From contig OY725505.1 of NCBI GenBank assembly GCA_963281255.1, positions 3,162,001 to 3,226,000 on the forward strand: DNA of 64,000 nt, given 5' to 3'. How positions within the stretch are numbered: the stretch's first letter is position 1; each line of letters opens with the position of its first letter. The notes under the pieces were generated by a model. It searched no databases, had not been told where the DNA came from, and saw only the letters and a program-made list of their open reading frames with translations. Both the position numbers and the translations under genes were made by a program. This document shows positions 1 to 11,334 of this stretch, piece after piece. This stretch comes from Aphrocallistes beatrix. Lineage: Eukaryota; Porifera; Hexactinellida; Sceptrulophora; Aphrocallistidae.

Positions 1-107
1 AATCAACCACTAATTTTCCTGAATCTGACCCTAGGGTTATCCAAGATTATTTTACACATAAAACCTCCAGCAGAAGTTAATAGGAGTTTTACTCAATCTA
101 TTTATAG

Positions 108-3100
108 TTCTCGGGAATCCACGTGGTAATGAGAATCCATTTCTCCTCTGCTGGGGAATATTCTGGTTCAGAGTACACAACTTCTTTGCTCATATCCTCC
201 GCGACCAATACCCACACGGTACCAACCCACTATGGACAGATGAACGAGTCTTCAATCGGGCACGACAGTTCACCATCGCTATGCACCAGGTATGCATAGA
301 AACGAGCTCTGTACATTGGAATTCGCTTAGTTACTAATGGGGGAACAGAATTAATACAAAATCTACACCTGAAAATGGGTTATAGGAAAGTTGCAAATAA
401 GCGAACTCCACTATCCTTATACAGTGGAGTTCGCTATATGTATATATATATCTGTAAACGAATTGATTGAAGGAACTGCCAGGCGCAGAAAGCTGATTTT
501 TGGCATGTGGGAGTTTTCTTTGGCTATGGCTCCACTAAGTTCTGAGCTCAGAAGAAAATGTCGACTCATCATGGAATTATGACGTCATTGTCACATTTTT
601 TATAATTAGTAATTTCAGTTTTTCGACCATAAGCCTGTCGCGCAGCAAGCAAGCGAAGCGCGCTTGTAAATATACAAATATATAAGTAAACAAACAAACA
701 AACAAACAAACAAACAAACAAACAAACAAACAAACAAACAAACAAGCAAGCAATCCAATATCCATTGTACCAGTTATGATTTGTCGTTACTTATTTCTAA
801 TCTCTGTGTAGAAAATCGTGTACAATGATTGGCTGCCAGTGTTCCTACAAAGAATGAATGCATCCACGGTTCAAGCGTATGGCGGTTATTCTAACGCGGT
901 CCATCCTGGAATCACTCACATCTTCCAGTCAGCTGCTATGAGATTCGGACACACCATGGTAACACCTGGGATCTGGCGTAGGAGACTCGTTAAGTAAGTT
1001 CACACCTTTAGTTACTACTACAGTACACCCTCGCTAATCCGAACACCCAAAATATTATCTTATTCGTCTCTATACTTAGAATCAACGTTTATAATCTTAT
1101 ATAAATCAAGATGGTTGAGAAACCTCGTTAAAAAGCAATCATAACAAAATAAATTTTCTAATAATACACATTTATTATAGTTAAATACCCCATTGAATTA
1201 GTGTTATTTCACTAATCCGAACGAATTTTTCGATCATTGGCACAGAGCTGTTCGGATCCACAATTCTGATCGCTAAAATAACTAGCTCCTCTTTCTATAA
1301 ATAGATACGTTTTCTTATAGTGATCTCTGCTACTTCGGAATGCCATACTCACATCTAACATACAGGACTGGTACCAGTCAGCACAATGGAACTTTCGTGG
1401 GTTATAACACTCTCGATGAGTTGATTGCAGGAGCTCAAAATCGATCTTTGTTGAACGATTATCAATATCAAATCTTCAGTTCTTCCCTGAGGTATGTTAG
1501 TATTTTGTTTGTGATGTTGTTAGTTAGATGTAAATGTAAATATAAACATTTGCTTTATATACTATTTGGTTGATATTATTAAGCTATATGAATACGTAGA
1601 TACAAACCAACCTAACTAACTAACAAACGAATGATTAAAAATCAAGTTTCGATATTTGACTCGATTAAGAGGAATAATCTCACATTTATATTAATAGGAA
1701 CGCCACAGAATTACAGAGGTACAGAACTAGCAACCTATTTGCCCTAAGGACATGCAACGCCTATTGGAACGGGCCTATTTACATCAGAGAACCTGTTGAC
1801 GTAGAAGCTATGTTCGAAGGAATGGCTTCACAGCTGACTGAGAGAGAAGATTTCATCATCACAGAAGATCTCAGAGGATTCGTAAGTGGTCTTGTATGGT
1901 AATGCGGAAATGGTTCGACTTTTCGAAAAAGGAAATAGTTCGACTTTTTATCATTAGGATTAATGGTGGGTTTTTTTTCGAACTACAGTCGACTCCGATT
2001 AATAGGATCACTTTTGGCAGGACCGGAATAGCTCTCACACATAGAAGCTAATACAAAATATTTTCGGTTAATAGGGTTCTCCACTTAATCGGGGCAAAAT
2101 GTCCTCTGACCGATGTGACCCTATTAAGCGGAGTTGACTGTATTTCCTTTTTTGGAAAGTCGAACTATTTCCGGTTTTTGTGCGAACTATTTCCACCATA
2201 CCGTCTTTATACGTTCTTCGTTGCCCGTAAGAATATGTCGCGTCATTTCCGGTTTGAGCCATTTTGAAAACCTTTTTCCATTCTTAGCTTTTAACTGTTA
2301 AGATTATTAAAAGTGAAATTCTTCCCGCGCGATTTGTTTACTAGAAGAGGATATATGTTTACGTTTTGTTGACAGGTATTTGGACCACTGGAGAAGAATA
2401 GGAGGGACTTGATGGCGGTCAATATCATGAGAGGAAGGGACCACGGTTTGGCTGACTACCAAACTGCGAGAAAACAATTCGGTCTTAAAACTTTGACTTC
2501 TTTCAGAGCTATCAACCAGTTCAATGGGATTTTGATGAATGATCCATTTGACGCCACGTTTGTAAGTTTGTTTGTTTGTTTGTTTGTTTGTTTGTTTATT
2601 TGTTTGTTTTCTTTGAAAATATGTACATATATGTATTTTCATATATATTTATGTTTTTAGTACAATGATACAGTTGCGAATTTGGAGCGTGCCCGTGTTG
2701 TCTACAACAACAGACTGTCTAATGTGGATCCGTGGGTGGGCGGTATTCTGGAAACGGACACATTGGGACCTGGAGAACTCTTCACAGCTGTCATATTCGA
2801 CCAGTTTGATCGAATGAGAACAGCTGATCGATTCTGGTACCAGAATGAACAGAACGAGTGAGTTGATTCGTCAAGGTTACATAAGGTGGCCATAGGAATG
2901 TTAACCAAAACCTGGACTTTTTTTTCTAACAACTCTTTTGGATAGTGTGTGAAAAAAAATCTAACTGTCTATGGAAAAAAATGCTATCTGTTCACCCTAA
3001 AGTTATATTTAGTAAAAAAATCTTAAATAGTTAGTAAAAAATATTAAAAAATCTCAAAAATCCAATATTCACGCGCCAATTCCAAGTTGACGTTAGAGTC

Positions 3101-6100
3101 ACTGTAAACTAGTTTCAGAGACATTGTATGAATAAAGGCGCCGAAATAAAGACAAATCATCGAAAACTACATCGAATTTATCTAGCTACAATATTATTAA
3201 TTAACACACATTCCATCTGTCCCATTTCTTCTCCAGGCTATTCTCCAAGGAGGAAATCTATTGGATAGGAAACCACACAGTTCGTGACCTGCTAATGTAC
3301 GTCACAGATATCAACATGGCCGGAATCCAAGAGAATCCTTTCATTTGGTCCCCATTACCCCAGCATTGCCCTCAACCCTTCCAACTGTCACAATTATGGA
3401 TGGACCAATGTCTCCCTGTACCTGGGGAGGCAGGTGGAACTGTGAGTTGTTGTTGTTGTTGTTGTGTATTTATTGTATGGTGTGGCCAATTATATCTGCT
3501 GGCCAATCCATGGTTAGAGTTTTAACATTAAGTTGCATTAGAGTTTTTGATATAAGTTACGATGTTACTTATAAACACCCAGGAATAGCACAAACAAACA
3601 AACAAACAAACAAACAAACAAACAAACAAACAAACAAACAAACAAACAAACAAACAAACAAACAAACAAACAAACAAACAAACAAACAAACAAACAAACA
3701 AACAAACAAACAAACAAACAAACAAACAAACAAACAACAAACACAGATTTAAACGTACCTCACTCTAGGATTTCTCGTACGGACGTGTTCTGATCGGGTT
3801 TTCTCAATCCTTGGATTTCTACTACAGCGATGCTCAGAGGTGGTTTAGTGTCGGTTCGCATCCACTTGTTGTCTCGATTGTGTTTGTTTACATTCTCATG
3901 GTGGCTCTCTCTCTCTGGGTGTTGGCTTATGTGAATCAGAAGAGGAGACTTCGCGTCATTCGAGAGCATGGAGTCCGTGCAACGACTGCCAAGGTAAATA
4001 ATAATATGTTGTTCATAATCTATAAATAAACTACAAACAATACACTACACAACAACAACATCTTATTTTCACACCTCATTTAGGCAATCGGAGATGAGAT
4101 TGTGTTCAACCAAGATGTCGTGATAATGACAGAAATAAAAGGAGATGCAAACACTGGAAAAGACAGACCTGTCAAAGTGTCGCTAGACCAGAAAAAGAAA
4201 ACCATCCACATATACTTCCAGGCTGCGCGGCTCAGGAAGATTGACCTATCAGCTCAGGACGAAGAGGTGATGATGGTCAAGGTGATCAAGCAGCCCATTC
4301 TCATTTGCAAGTTCTCCATCGGGTACGATCTAGCTCTACAGATGGATTCGGAAGATGTCTATCAAGCTGTGAGTTATAGCCTGCATAGTTGTGTGTTGTT
4401 TTGGTTGCTAAGGTATCATCATACAATCTGAAAAATAAAATTATTGGGTTAAAAAGAAATTTTTATAGTTTTTCTAAGTCATATATTTTTTTTGTTTTCC
4501 CTCTGTTGTTGTTTACAAATATTAATTGTTTACTAACTTCTCTCCATAGGTATTCGACCAGTTGAAGAAATTCTTCGAGGACATCGGGCTAGCTGTCAAG
4601 AATTACGAAGAAGGGAAACGTTACGTCATGAGGAACATCTACACTTACCAGAGAAGACAGAGGGATATTGAGACTTTCTTCAAGGTAGAAACGGATATGG
4701 ACCTTAGGAATTCATAAAATTAGGCGCCGTTTCGTTAATTAAGCGCCTCTTAAAATAGCTAACAAAACTAATTTTAGTATATCAGGAATTATAAGTCCTT
4801 TTTATTCATAATGTAACACCTTTTTTAATCCAAATTACAACCTCACTTCTAATCTTAAGTTCCTAACGGGACACTTATCGACACATTGTGCCACTCTAGG
4901 CCATTTTCGCTGATGGCGCCGGGAAAGATGTCCCAGAAAACGTGACCAGTCTCCAACTAACGAAAGAGGAATTTGCGAACGTTATGGGTCTCAAAGTGGG
5001 GTCCACTTTTGTGGAGTACATGTTCGAACTGGCAGACAAGGACGGCTCTGGGACCATCTCATTCAGAGAGTTCTTGGAGATATTCATTGCATTCCATAAA
5101 GGTTAGTTGGTTGCTATGTACAGTGGATAGTAAATAAGTAAATTTGTATGTAGTAAACAAACAAGTTATTAGGTTTTGTTGTCTTTACAAAGTACTTTTA
5201 TGGGAAATAATTTTGTTTACTCTTGTTTACATCTTGTTTACCTTTGTTTACCTTTGTTTACTCTTGTTTACAGGCACAGCGGATGAGAAGTTAGAGCTTA
5301 TCTTCAGGATGTACGATGTTGACAATAATCAGACTTTGGACAAAAAAGAGTTTAAGAATATGTTAAAGTCTATGATGGATTTAGTGAGAGCAGATGTTGA
5401 CACTTCCAAGCTTGATAGAGTAAGTAAACAAATATTATAAACAAGTAAACAAGTTTATTTAGAAGGTAAACAATCGAAAATGAAGTAATATTATTGTTAA
5501 TTGTTTTTGGGAATGTGTCACTGATTTAAATGCGACACTTTTATGCCACTTGTCACCTCTAGGTTGTGGATGAGATGTTCAAATCAGCTGGTCTGGAGAA
5601 CAAGGAAGATGGCGCCCTAACACTCCACGACTTCAAGAACATAATGGCAGACCACAAGCACCAGTTAGAGTCTGCCACTCTCGACCTCAAAGGTGTCGAT
5701 GTGTCCGCTCCAGCGGTTGGACCAGGACCCGATTCTGCCCAAGGGGGCGCCGAAATTCAGCCAGCAGAAGGGGCGACACCAGATGCAGGAGTGAGTCAAT
5801 CATTCTATGCTGTTTAGTTGTATAGTTAAACGAATGAACATACAGTTATCAGTTCAAAACGAATTTATTTTTAGTTCCCACTCTGATTGGTCTATTTATA
5901 GGTCGCTGAAGATGGTTCAAGGACTCGCTACGCTCGCGCGCGTAAAACGGTCCACCATGCATACCGATCTGCACATTCCCGCACCACGTACGGAAAACAG
6001 GCGCCAGCAGCTGAGGAGGAACCGAATGAACGGCGCGAAAAGCTTGAAATTCCTAAAACAGTCACGTTGCCATGGAGGGCACTGCAGTTCTATCTGAGAT

Positions 6101-9100
6101 ACATGGAGAACTACAAACAGCACATCTTCTGGCTCGTACTGTTCTACCTCGTCACCATATGGATATTCGTTGAGCGAGCATACTGTGAGTTTTAATCTGT
6201 TTGTTTGTTTGTTTGTTTGTTTGTTTGTTTGTTTGTTTGTTTGTTTGTTTGTTTGTTTGTTTACTTGTGTACTTGTCCACTAGACTACTCCGTGGAGAGG
6301 GAACACATCGGTTTAAGGAGAATCTGCGGCTACGGCATATCCATCACGAGAGGCGCTGCTAGCATTCAGATGTTCCACTACTCACTCCTGCTCATCACCA
6401 TGTCGAGAAACATCATCACCATGCTGAGAGAAACCATGCTCAATCGGTGAGTAAACATAAATAGTTGTTTGTGTTTTGTAGATAGTACAGTCAACTCCGC
6501 TTAATCGGAACAAGTCTCCAGGAACGGAATGGTTCCCTTACATAGAAGCTAATACTAAATTGCATTGGTTAATTTGGAACTCCGCTTAATCGGGACAAAA
6601 TATCTATGACGAAAGTGTCCGAAAGTTCTAAAATCGATATAAAATTATTTGTTTATGGCATAATTATTCGTGTCTATTTCACACCTCCATTCTATTCTTA
6701 GCTTCATCCCATTCGACACATACATCTCCTTCCACAAGAACGTGGCCATTACGGCCATTGTAGGCACGATAGTGCATTGCATCGGCCATGCATTCAACTT
6801 CTATCACATCTCTACTCAGAACCCGAACGACTTGACCTGTTTCTTCAGAGAATACTTCCACAGGACTCATATCCTCATCAAGTTCACCTACTGGGTGTTC
6901 GAAACTATCACTGGTGAGTTGTAGCGATGATCTGATTGGATAATGATTGAATTATTGGAAATCAGTCAATCAAATCAGTGATTTATTAGAACTGATTTGA
7001 TTGGCTAATGATTGGGATTGTATATCTACCAATCAGTGATTGGATTAAGGACTGATTTGATTGGTTAAAATGCCACTTTTACCTGGGGTCTTTTCTATTT
7101 ATAGTCTGAACCCCAAATTTATATGGCTTCCCCGCCCAAAATGGCTTAAACAGGAAATGACGCTACACATTCCTGGTATAGGCGGGGCTAATTAATGGTT
7201 GGGATTGTATATCCACCAATCAGTGATTGGATTAAGAACTGATTTGATTGGTTGATTAATGAAGTGTAAGAAATCTTTACGTGTGAATTCCCCCATCAGG
7301 ATTGACTGCCATTTTCCTGACACTCCAACTCACCATCATATACACCTTCGCGACACAATACGCACGCCGGCATGTGTACATGGGCTTCTGGATAACCCAT
7401 AACACCTACCCCATCTGGTACATCCTGATGATGTTGCACGGGATGGGGAGATTGGTACAGGACCCTCTCTTCGGAAACTTTATCATTGGCCCAGCTCTCA
7501 TTTTCATTTTCGATAAACTCATTTCCTACTCGCGAAGGAAGATAGAATTGGCTGTTGTGAGGGCTCACGTGCTTCCATCTCTCGTCACTGGTGTCTACCT
7601 CAAGAAACCACCTGGACTCAACTACCAGTAAGTTCACACCTCTATTTATAGTATACTGAGCCCTGATCAGTCAGTGGACGTTAAGATTAAGAATTAATTA
7701 ACCAATGAAAACTCTCGGAATTGATTTGTTAATTTTCCGTTTCTAACCACCGTATCGATTCGCCAATTATCGATGCTATTTATAGATCTGGACAATGGGC
7801 GCGCATAGCTCTGAAGGCAAAGGGTTTCTATGGAGACGAGTACCATTCTTTCACCATCTCATCGGCCCCCCACGAAGAATTCCTGAGCTTCCATATAAGG
7901 TCCGTTGGACCATGGACATACAACTTCAGAGATTACTTCCAGCAAGTGAATGAGGCACAGAGCGTCCTTCCAAAGGTAAACACGTAACAACAACAAAAAA
8001 TGCACAAACAAATATATGAGTAAACAAGTGCACGTTAAGTATAATACACAAAAATGAAAGATGAATTTAATGGTGTTTCGGGTATATATATATATAGATA
8101 TAAAATTAATTCTTAACATTCTATTTTTAGGTGTACATGGAGGGTCCATGGGGTGAAGGCCATCAGGAGTGGTTCCGATTCGAAGTGTCGGTCTTGGTGG
8201 GTGGCGGAATCGGAGTGACACCATTCGCCTCCATTCTGAAGGACATCGTCTTCAAAAACAAAACAGGCGCCAATATCGCTTGCAAAAGGGTGAGTTATAA
8301 TATTAAAATACTAACATTCCATTGGTTACTAGGGTAACCTTATAGCCTCATTGGAATGTAGTCACATTTTCTCACCTTTGACTCTCAAATCAGTTTGTTT
8401 ACTATTTACATTCGTGTTTAGATTATATTCATCTGGGTAACAAGGACGCAGAAGCAATGGGAGTGGTTTTTGGATATAATGAGGGAAGCAGAAGAAAATG
8501 ACGCCAATGGGATCCTAGAGAACCACATCTACATCACCGCATTCTTCAACAAGTTCGATCTCAGGACCACCATGCTGGTACGACACTTTAATGTGGCATT
8601 TCACACCTTTTTATTGGGGATAATGGCAATTTGCATAACTAGCCAATCATTTTAAAGTTTAAATGCTAAATTCTGATTGGAAAATAAAAATTGCACATAA
8701 ACTCCGCTTAATAGGGCCACTGTTTAATCGGGACACTTTTGGCAGGACCGGAATAGCTCTCACAAATAGAAGCTAATTCAAAATATTTTCGGTTAATAGG
8801 GTTCTGCGCTTAATCGGGCAAAATGTCCTCTGACCGATGTGACCCTATTAAGCGGAATCGACTGTATTTGACATAATTTCACCTCGGCATTGTAAGCAAC
8901 TTCATAAACAAATACCTTTCCCTCTAGTACGTTGTCGAGAGAGATTTCCAGAGGTTTGCTGGACAGTCCCTATTCACTGGGTCTCGAGCTGTCACTCACT
9001 TCGGACGTCCAAATTTCGACGACTTTTTCACGGCGCTAGGAGACGAGTACATCGACACTCCTGCCATTGGTGTCTTCTCTTGCGGACCACCCGGGATGAC

Positions 9101-9179
9101 AAAATCTGTGGAGGAGGCTTGCTCCATCAAGAATAGGTACACGGGGCCATCCTTCCTCCACCACTATGAGAACTTCTGA
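108..9179 (+). CDS. DUOX: Dual oxidase (DUOX), 5'-truncated by the window
   Basis: DUOX is a membrane NADPH oxidase with an extracellular peroxidase-homology domain that releases hydrogen peroxide. Exons read: 108-289, 812-993, 1321-1491, 1698-1881, 2376-2561, 2661-2857, 3237-3441, 3769-3993, 4084-4368, 4550-4684, 4900-5101, 5274-5419, 5563-5790, 5902-6184, 6284-6446, 6702-6913, 7300-7627, 7786-7975, 8131-8289, 8422-8577, 8928-9179. Together they give 1422 residues in one frame; the family is about 1500-1600, so roughly 100-150 N-terminal residues lie outside. Seen in order: peroxidase domain (GNENPF, WFRVHN), a membrane helix in the 3769-3993 exon, EF hands ([13 protein letters not shown] in 4900-5101 and [13 protein letters not shown] in 5274-5419), ferric-reductase helices with His-rich segments ([13 protein letters not shown]), FAD and NADPH regions (GGGIGVTPF), and the family-typical C-terminus HHYENF. 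The EF hands imply calcium control. The exon 5563-5790 linker is weakly conserved and least certain. Confidence 0.94.
317..440. mobile_element. Decayed family D copies in DUOX intron 1
   Basis: GAATTCGCTTAGTTACTAAT, the ACACAAAATCTTCACCTG-like core and GCAAATAAGCGAACTCCACT, then a head CAGTGGAGTTCGC at about 421. Probably two overlapping remnants. Confidence 0.6.
456..592. repeat. Dispersed repeat, direct copy (inverted partner at 12363-12494)
   Basis: AATTGATTGAAGGAACTGCC ... GGCATGTGGGAGT ... GGCTATGGCTCCA ... ATGACGTCATTG. Same sequence in reverse at 12363-12494. In DUOX intron 1; contains the CRE-like palindrome TGACGTCA. Confidence 0.75.
687..748. repeat. (CAAA)n microsatellite, DUOX intron 1
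   Basis: About 15 perfect units, 60 bp before the next exon. Confidence 0.95.
1021..1290. mobile_element. Decayed pogo-like element with CTAATCCGAAC words
   Basis: CAGTACACCCTCGCTAATCC after a TA, then CACTAATCCGAACG and GTTCGGAT further right. The right end is not clear. In DUOX intron 2. Confidence 0.5.
1898..2202. mobile_element. Mutator-like MITE (family G) split by a pogo-like MITE
   Basis: Ends GGTAATGCGGAAATGG and CCACCATACC match family G (see 10706-10875). A family-A element (1986-2140) sits at a TA within it and duplicated that TA. The target duplication of this old copy is decayed. In DUOX intron 4. Confidence 0.85.
1986..2140. mobile_element. Pogo-like MITE family A, nested in family G
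   Basis: CAGTCGACTCC... to ...GGAGTTGACTG, flanked by TA on both sides. The word CTTAATCGGG/CTATTAAGCGG recurs at the ends and in the middle. Its insertion at a TA of a family G element fixes the borders. Confidence 0.9.
2566..2608. repeat. (TTTG)n starting at a DUOX donor
   Basis: Follows GTAAG of the donor at 2562 without a break. Confidence 0.92.
3594..3737. repeat. (CAAA)n microsatellite, DUOX intron 7
   Basis: About 36 nearly perfect units; apparent open frames through it are artefacts. Confidence 0.95.
5207..5273 (+). repeat. TTGTTTAC array ending at a DUOX splice acceptor
   Basis: About six copies of (C/T)TTGTTTAC with 1-3 bp spacing; the last runs into CAG, the acceptor of the exon at 5274. 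The word equals a forkhead-type site but probably acts here as intron 3' tract. Confidence 0.75.
6198..6261. repeat. (TTTG)n microsatellite, DUOX intron 14
   Basis: 16 units within a 99-bp intron, starting 13 bp after the donor. Confidence 0.95.
6488..6620. mobile_element. Pogo-like MITE family A2, 3'-truncated
   Basis: CAGTCAACTCCGCTTAATCG start, then GGAACGGAATGGTTCCC. The right end is lost or decayed. In DUOX intron 15. Confidence 0.7.
7081..7189. repeat. Family H dispersed repeat in DUOX intron 16
   Basis: Core: TTTTCTATTTATAGT, ATGGCTTCCCCGCCCAAAAT, GGCTTAAACAGGAAATGACG, then GGCGGGGC. Other copies at 17706, 21673, 27456, 32972, 34041, 35621, 38741 and 50213. No clear ends or coding capacity. 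Near-identical 60-bp arms flank this copy (7010-7066 and 7196-7252). Confidence 0.75.
8697..8864. mobile_element. Pogo-like MITE family A in DUOX intron 20
   Basis: Left end lacks the first bases (starts at ACTCCGCTTAATAGGG). The rest, to GCGGAATCGACTG, is full length. Confidence 0.85.
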
Positions 9180-9684
9180 GTGGCTGGCTTGTTCGTGTGT
9201 GTGTGTGTGTGTTGCTAAAAATAGGTTTCATAGTTGAACAAATTAGGTTAGAAGTTTGTAAAGTTGATTTTGGTAGAGATTCGCTGTTTTATCTTTTCTG
9301 TATATTTTTGAGATTGTATGAGATTAAACATATTTTGTGATATAAATAGTTCTGAAGGTGCTAAAATTAGATTGAATGACACTCGAATAGATCAGTTAGT
9401 ATTCAAATCTTAGAACTTGCAAAAGTTCCAATGTACAACCCACACCATATTTAGAAGCATTTTTTTCCGAAAAGTATTTTTAAAGGAGAGCATAGAGGAG
9501 AATGTTCTTTATTTTAAGAGTGGGAGTGCTTATTAATTCTCTAGCAATTGCTAATGTAAGAAAATTCAGTAGTTTTTTTGAGAAGTGAGCATAAAATCGA
9601 TAAAAATTTGTTCTCAAAATCCTCAGTGGCACAGCCTGGGGACACATGCCACCCTCCCCCCCATCAGGATTGAATATCCTAAAT

Positions 9685-9795
9685 CAGTGGTTCCCAACCT
9701 GGGGTCCATGGACCCCTTAGTGGTCCACAGGATTCGAACTTTTGTATTACGGTTAATAGGAAGGGTCCACAGTCTAAATAGGTTGAAAACCGCTG
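9685..9795. mobile_element. Non-autonomous hAT (Charlie-like) element, 111 bp
   Basis: Begins CAGTGGTTCCCAACC and ends GGTTGAAAACCGCTG, i.e. hAT-Charlie-like inverted ends. It is flanked by a perfect 8-bp target duplication TCCTAAAT at 9677-9684 and 9796-9803. Lies in the gene-free stretch after DUOX. Confidence 0.9.
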
Positions 9796-10071
9796 TCCTA
9801 AATTTTGCATTCATTTTGTCATTTGCTGCATCAGTATAATATACTAACTAGAAGAATATGGACATGTTATGAAGCTAATGCAGGCCTCTCAACTCACGAA
9901 TTTCGTTCTCATATAAGATCAGGCCTTTCAACCTGTGATTTAACTAAATTGTGAGATATGGGAATATAGTATTACGGACAATGGTTCTAATTCGTGAGAG
10001 TTGGAGGCCTGTGAGACCATCCTTACTATTAAAACTCGATTAATGTATATATATATATATATATATATATA

Positions 10072-10110
10072 CAGGGTGGTCCATAAGTAGTGACCTAATT
10101 TTGATTTGCT
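10072..10110. mobile_element. Mariner-type terminal repeat next to an (AT)n tract
   Basis: CAGGGTGGTCCATAAGTAG begins directly after an alternating AT tract (10045-10071), i.e. after a TA. It looks like the terminal inverted repeat of a mariner-type element and faces the transposase relic at 10205-10450. I do not find the opposite end. Confidence 0.6.
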
Positions 10111-10204
10111 ATCATTTCAAAACGAATAACAGCAACTTAATTTTGTAAAAAGTATTAAATATTATACACTTTGGAGACATAGAATCCGTCCTCAACAGGG
10201 GTCT

Positions 10205-10450
10205 AGTCATTGATATGTGCTCTATCCTGCCTCCACGATTTCTGATGGTTTTCTGCATGTTTGATGCTTTCTAGAGACCTAGCAGTCTTTGGAGCTCCAA
10301 TTTGTGGTCTTATCTGCAACATTTCCATTCCGCTTAAAGTTCTGAACCATTTTCTTTATCGTTCTGGCAGCAGAAGCAGATTTACTACCATAATTTCTTT
10401 TGTAGGCTCGTTGAGTAGACCATGCTTCTTTGTTTTCATAGTATCAGTGA
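10205..10450 (-). pseudogene. Mariner-like transposase relic (helix-turn-helix part), frameshifted
   Basis: On the minus strand one frame reads YYENKEAWSTQRAYKRN and on through SASAARTIKKMVQNF, the helix-turn-helix layout of mariner transposases (compare RxxF..APSxxTIxR). After VADK the frame stops, and the frame shifted by one base continues RPQIGAPKTARSLESIKHA to a stop near 10207. The start is not intact, and the catalytic DDE part is missing between here and the inverted-repeat-like end at 10072. An inactive, internally deleted copy. Confidence 0.7.
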
Positions 10451-10705
10451 ATGAACTTTCTTCTTTGTTCTCTTGTGTTGCCTACTTACGAGCATGGATA
10501 ATACAGAAGTATGAACAGATATTGTATCCACACTAGTTATACAACTCTCCTTATATAGTAATTCGTCCAATCATTCAATCATATCAGGGTTCGTTCGAAC
10601 GTTACGTAGCCTAAAATTCTCTGATTTTAGACACCCCCCCCCTCCCCTACTTATGTCACGCTTTTTACCATCTTGTAAACAACAATGATAAACTGTCACA
10701 CTTAG

Positions 10706-10875
10706 GGTGTGGTGAAAATAGTTCGCAAAAAAACGGAAATAGTTCGACTTTCCCAAAAAGGAAATAGTTCAAATGAAAACCACCATTAATCCTAATGATA
10801 AAAAGTCGAACTATTTCCTAAATCCGCAATTCGAACTATTTCCTTTTTCGAAAAGTCGAACCATTCCGCATTACC
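10706..10875. mobile_element. Mutator-like MITE (family G), 170 bp
   Basis: Ends GGTGTGGTGAAAATAGTTCG and CCGCATTACC. Perfect 9-bp target duplication CACACTTAG at 10697-10705 and 10876-10884, the length made by Mutator transposases. The interior repeats the word GGAAATAGTTCGAC in both orientations. Confidence 0.88.
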
Positions 10876-11216
10876 CACACTTAGCTACCTCCTACCCCCT
10901 TGGAAGCAGTACGTAACGTTTGAACGGCATACTTGCCAACGGTCCCGTTTTTTCAGACATATGTTGAAAGTAATGTCCTGCGAAAACGTTCCAAACAGTG
11001 GAATTGTCCCGGTTTTCAGTGTATAGGACTAATACAATATACTATTTCCCGCTGAAATACTACTTATGTCCCGCTGAAATACTACTTTTTCCCGCCTTTT
11101 TCCTTGCAGAGGTTGGTATGTATAGAACGGCACTAATCATTCTTTATTCTATACTTTTTATTTTCCTAAAGGAGCGTCTCTCTCCTAGATAATCCCTTGC
11201 TCTCTTATATATTCTT

Positions 11217-11308
11217 CATTCATTCATTCATTCATTCATTCATTCATTCATTCATTCATTCATTCATTCATTCATTCATTCATTCTTTCATTCATTCATT
11301 CATTCATT
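11217..11308. repeat. (TTCA)n microsatellite before the PRA1 gene
   Basis: About 22 units, one with TTCT. It leaves the frame open upstream of the PRA1 start by chance. Confidence 0.93.
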
Positions 11309-11334
11309 TTAATTTTTTATTAGTTGTTTGTAAG

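Larger units (their letters stand above)
9180..11334. other. Gene-free stretch between DUOX and PRA1 gene
   Basis: Holds DUOX 3' untranslated sequence, a (TG)n run at about 9196-9212, hAT and Mutator-like elements, an AT tract, a mariner relic and the (TTCA)n tract. No intact gene seen. Confidence 0.8.

Noticed and set aside
9199..9212. (TG)n after the DUOX stop as a regulatory signal
   Set aside because: Too short and common to interpret.
10261..10536. Plus-strand open frame of 91 codons
   Set aside because: It is the shadow of the minus-strand mariner transposase relic.
11197..11334. N-terminal extension of the PRA1-like protein by Phe-Ile-His-Ser repeats
   Set aside because: It only translates a (TTCA)n microsatellite; the Met at 11335 gives a normal family length.
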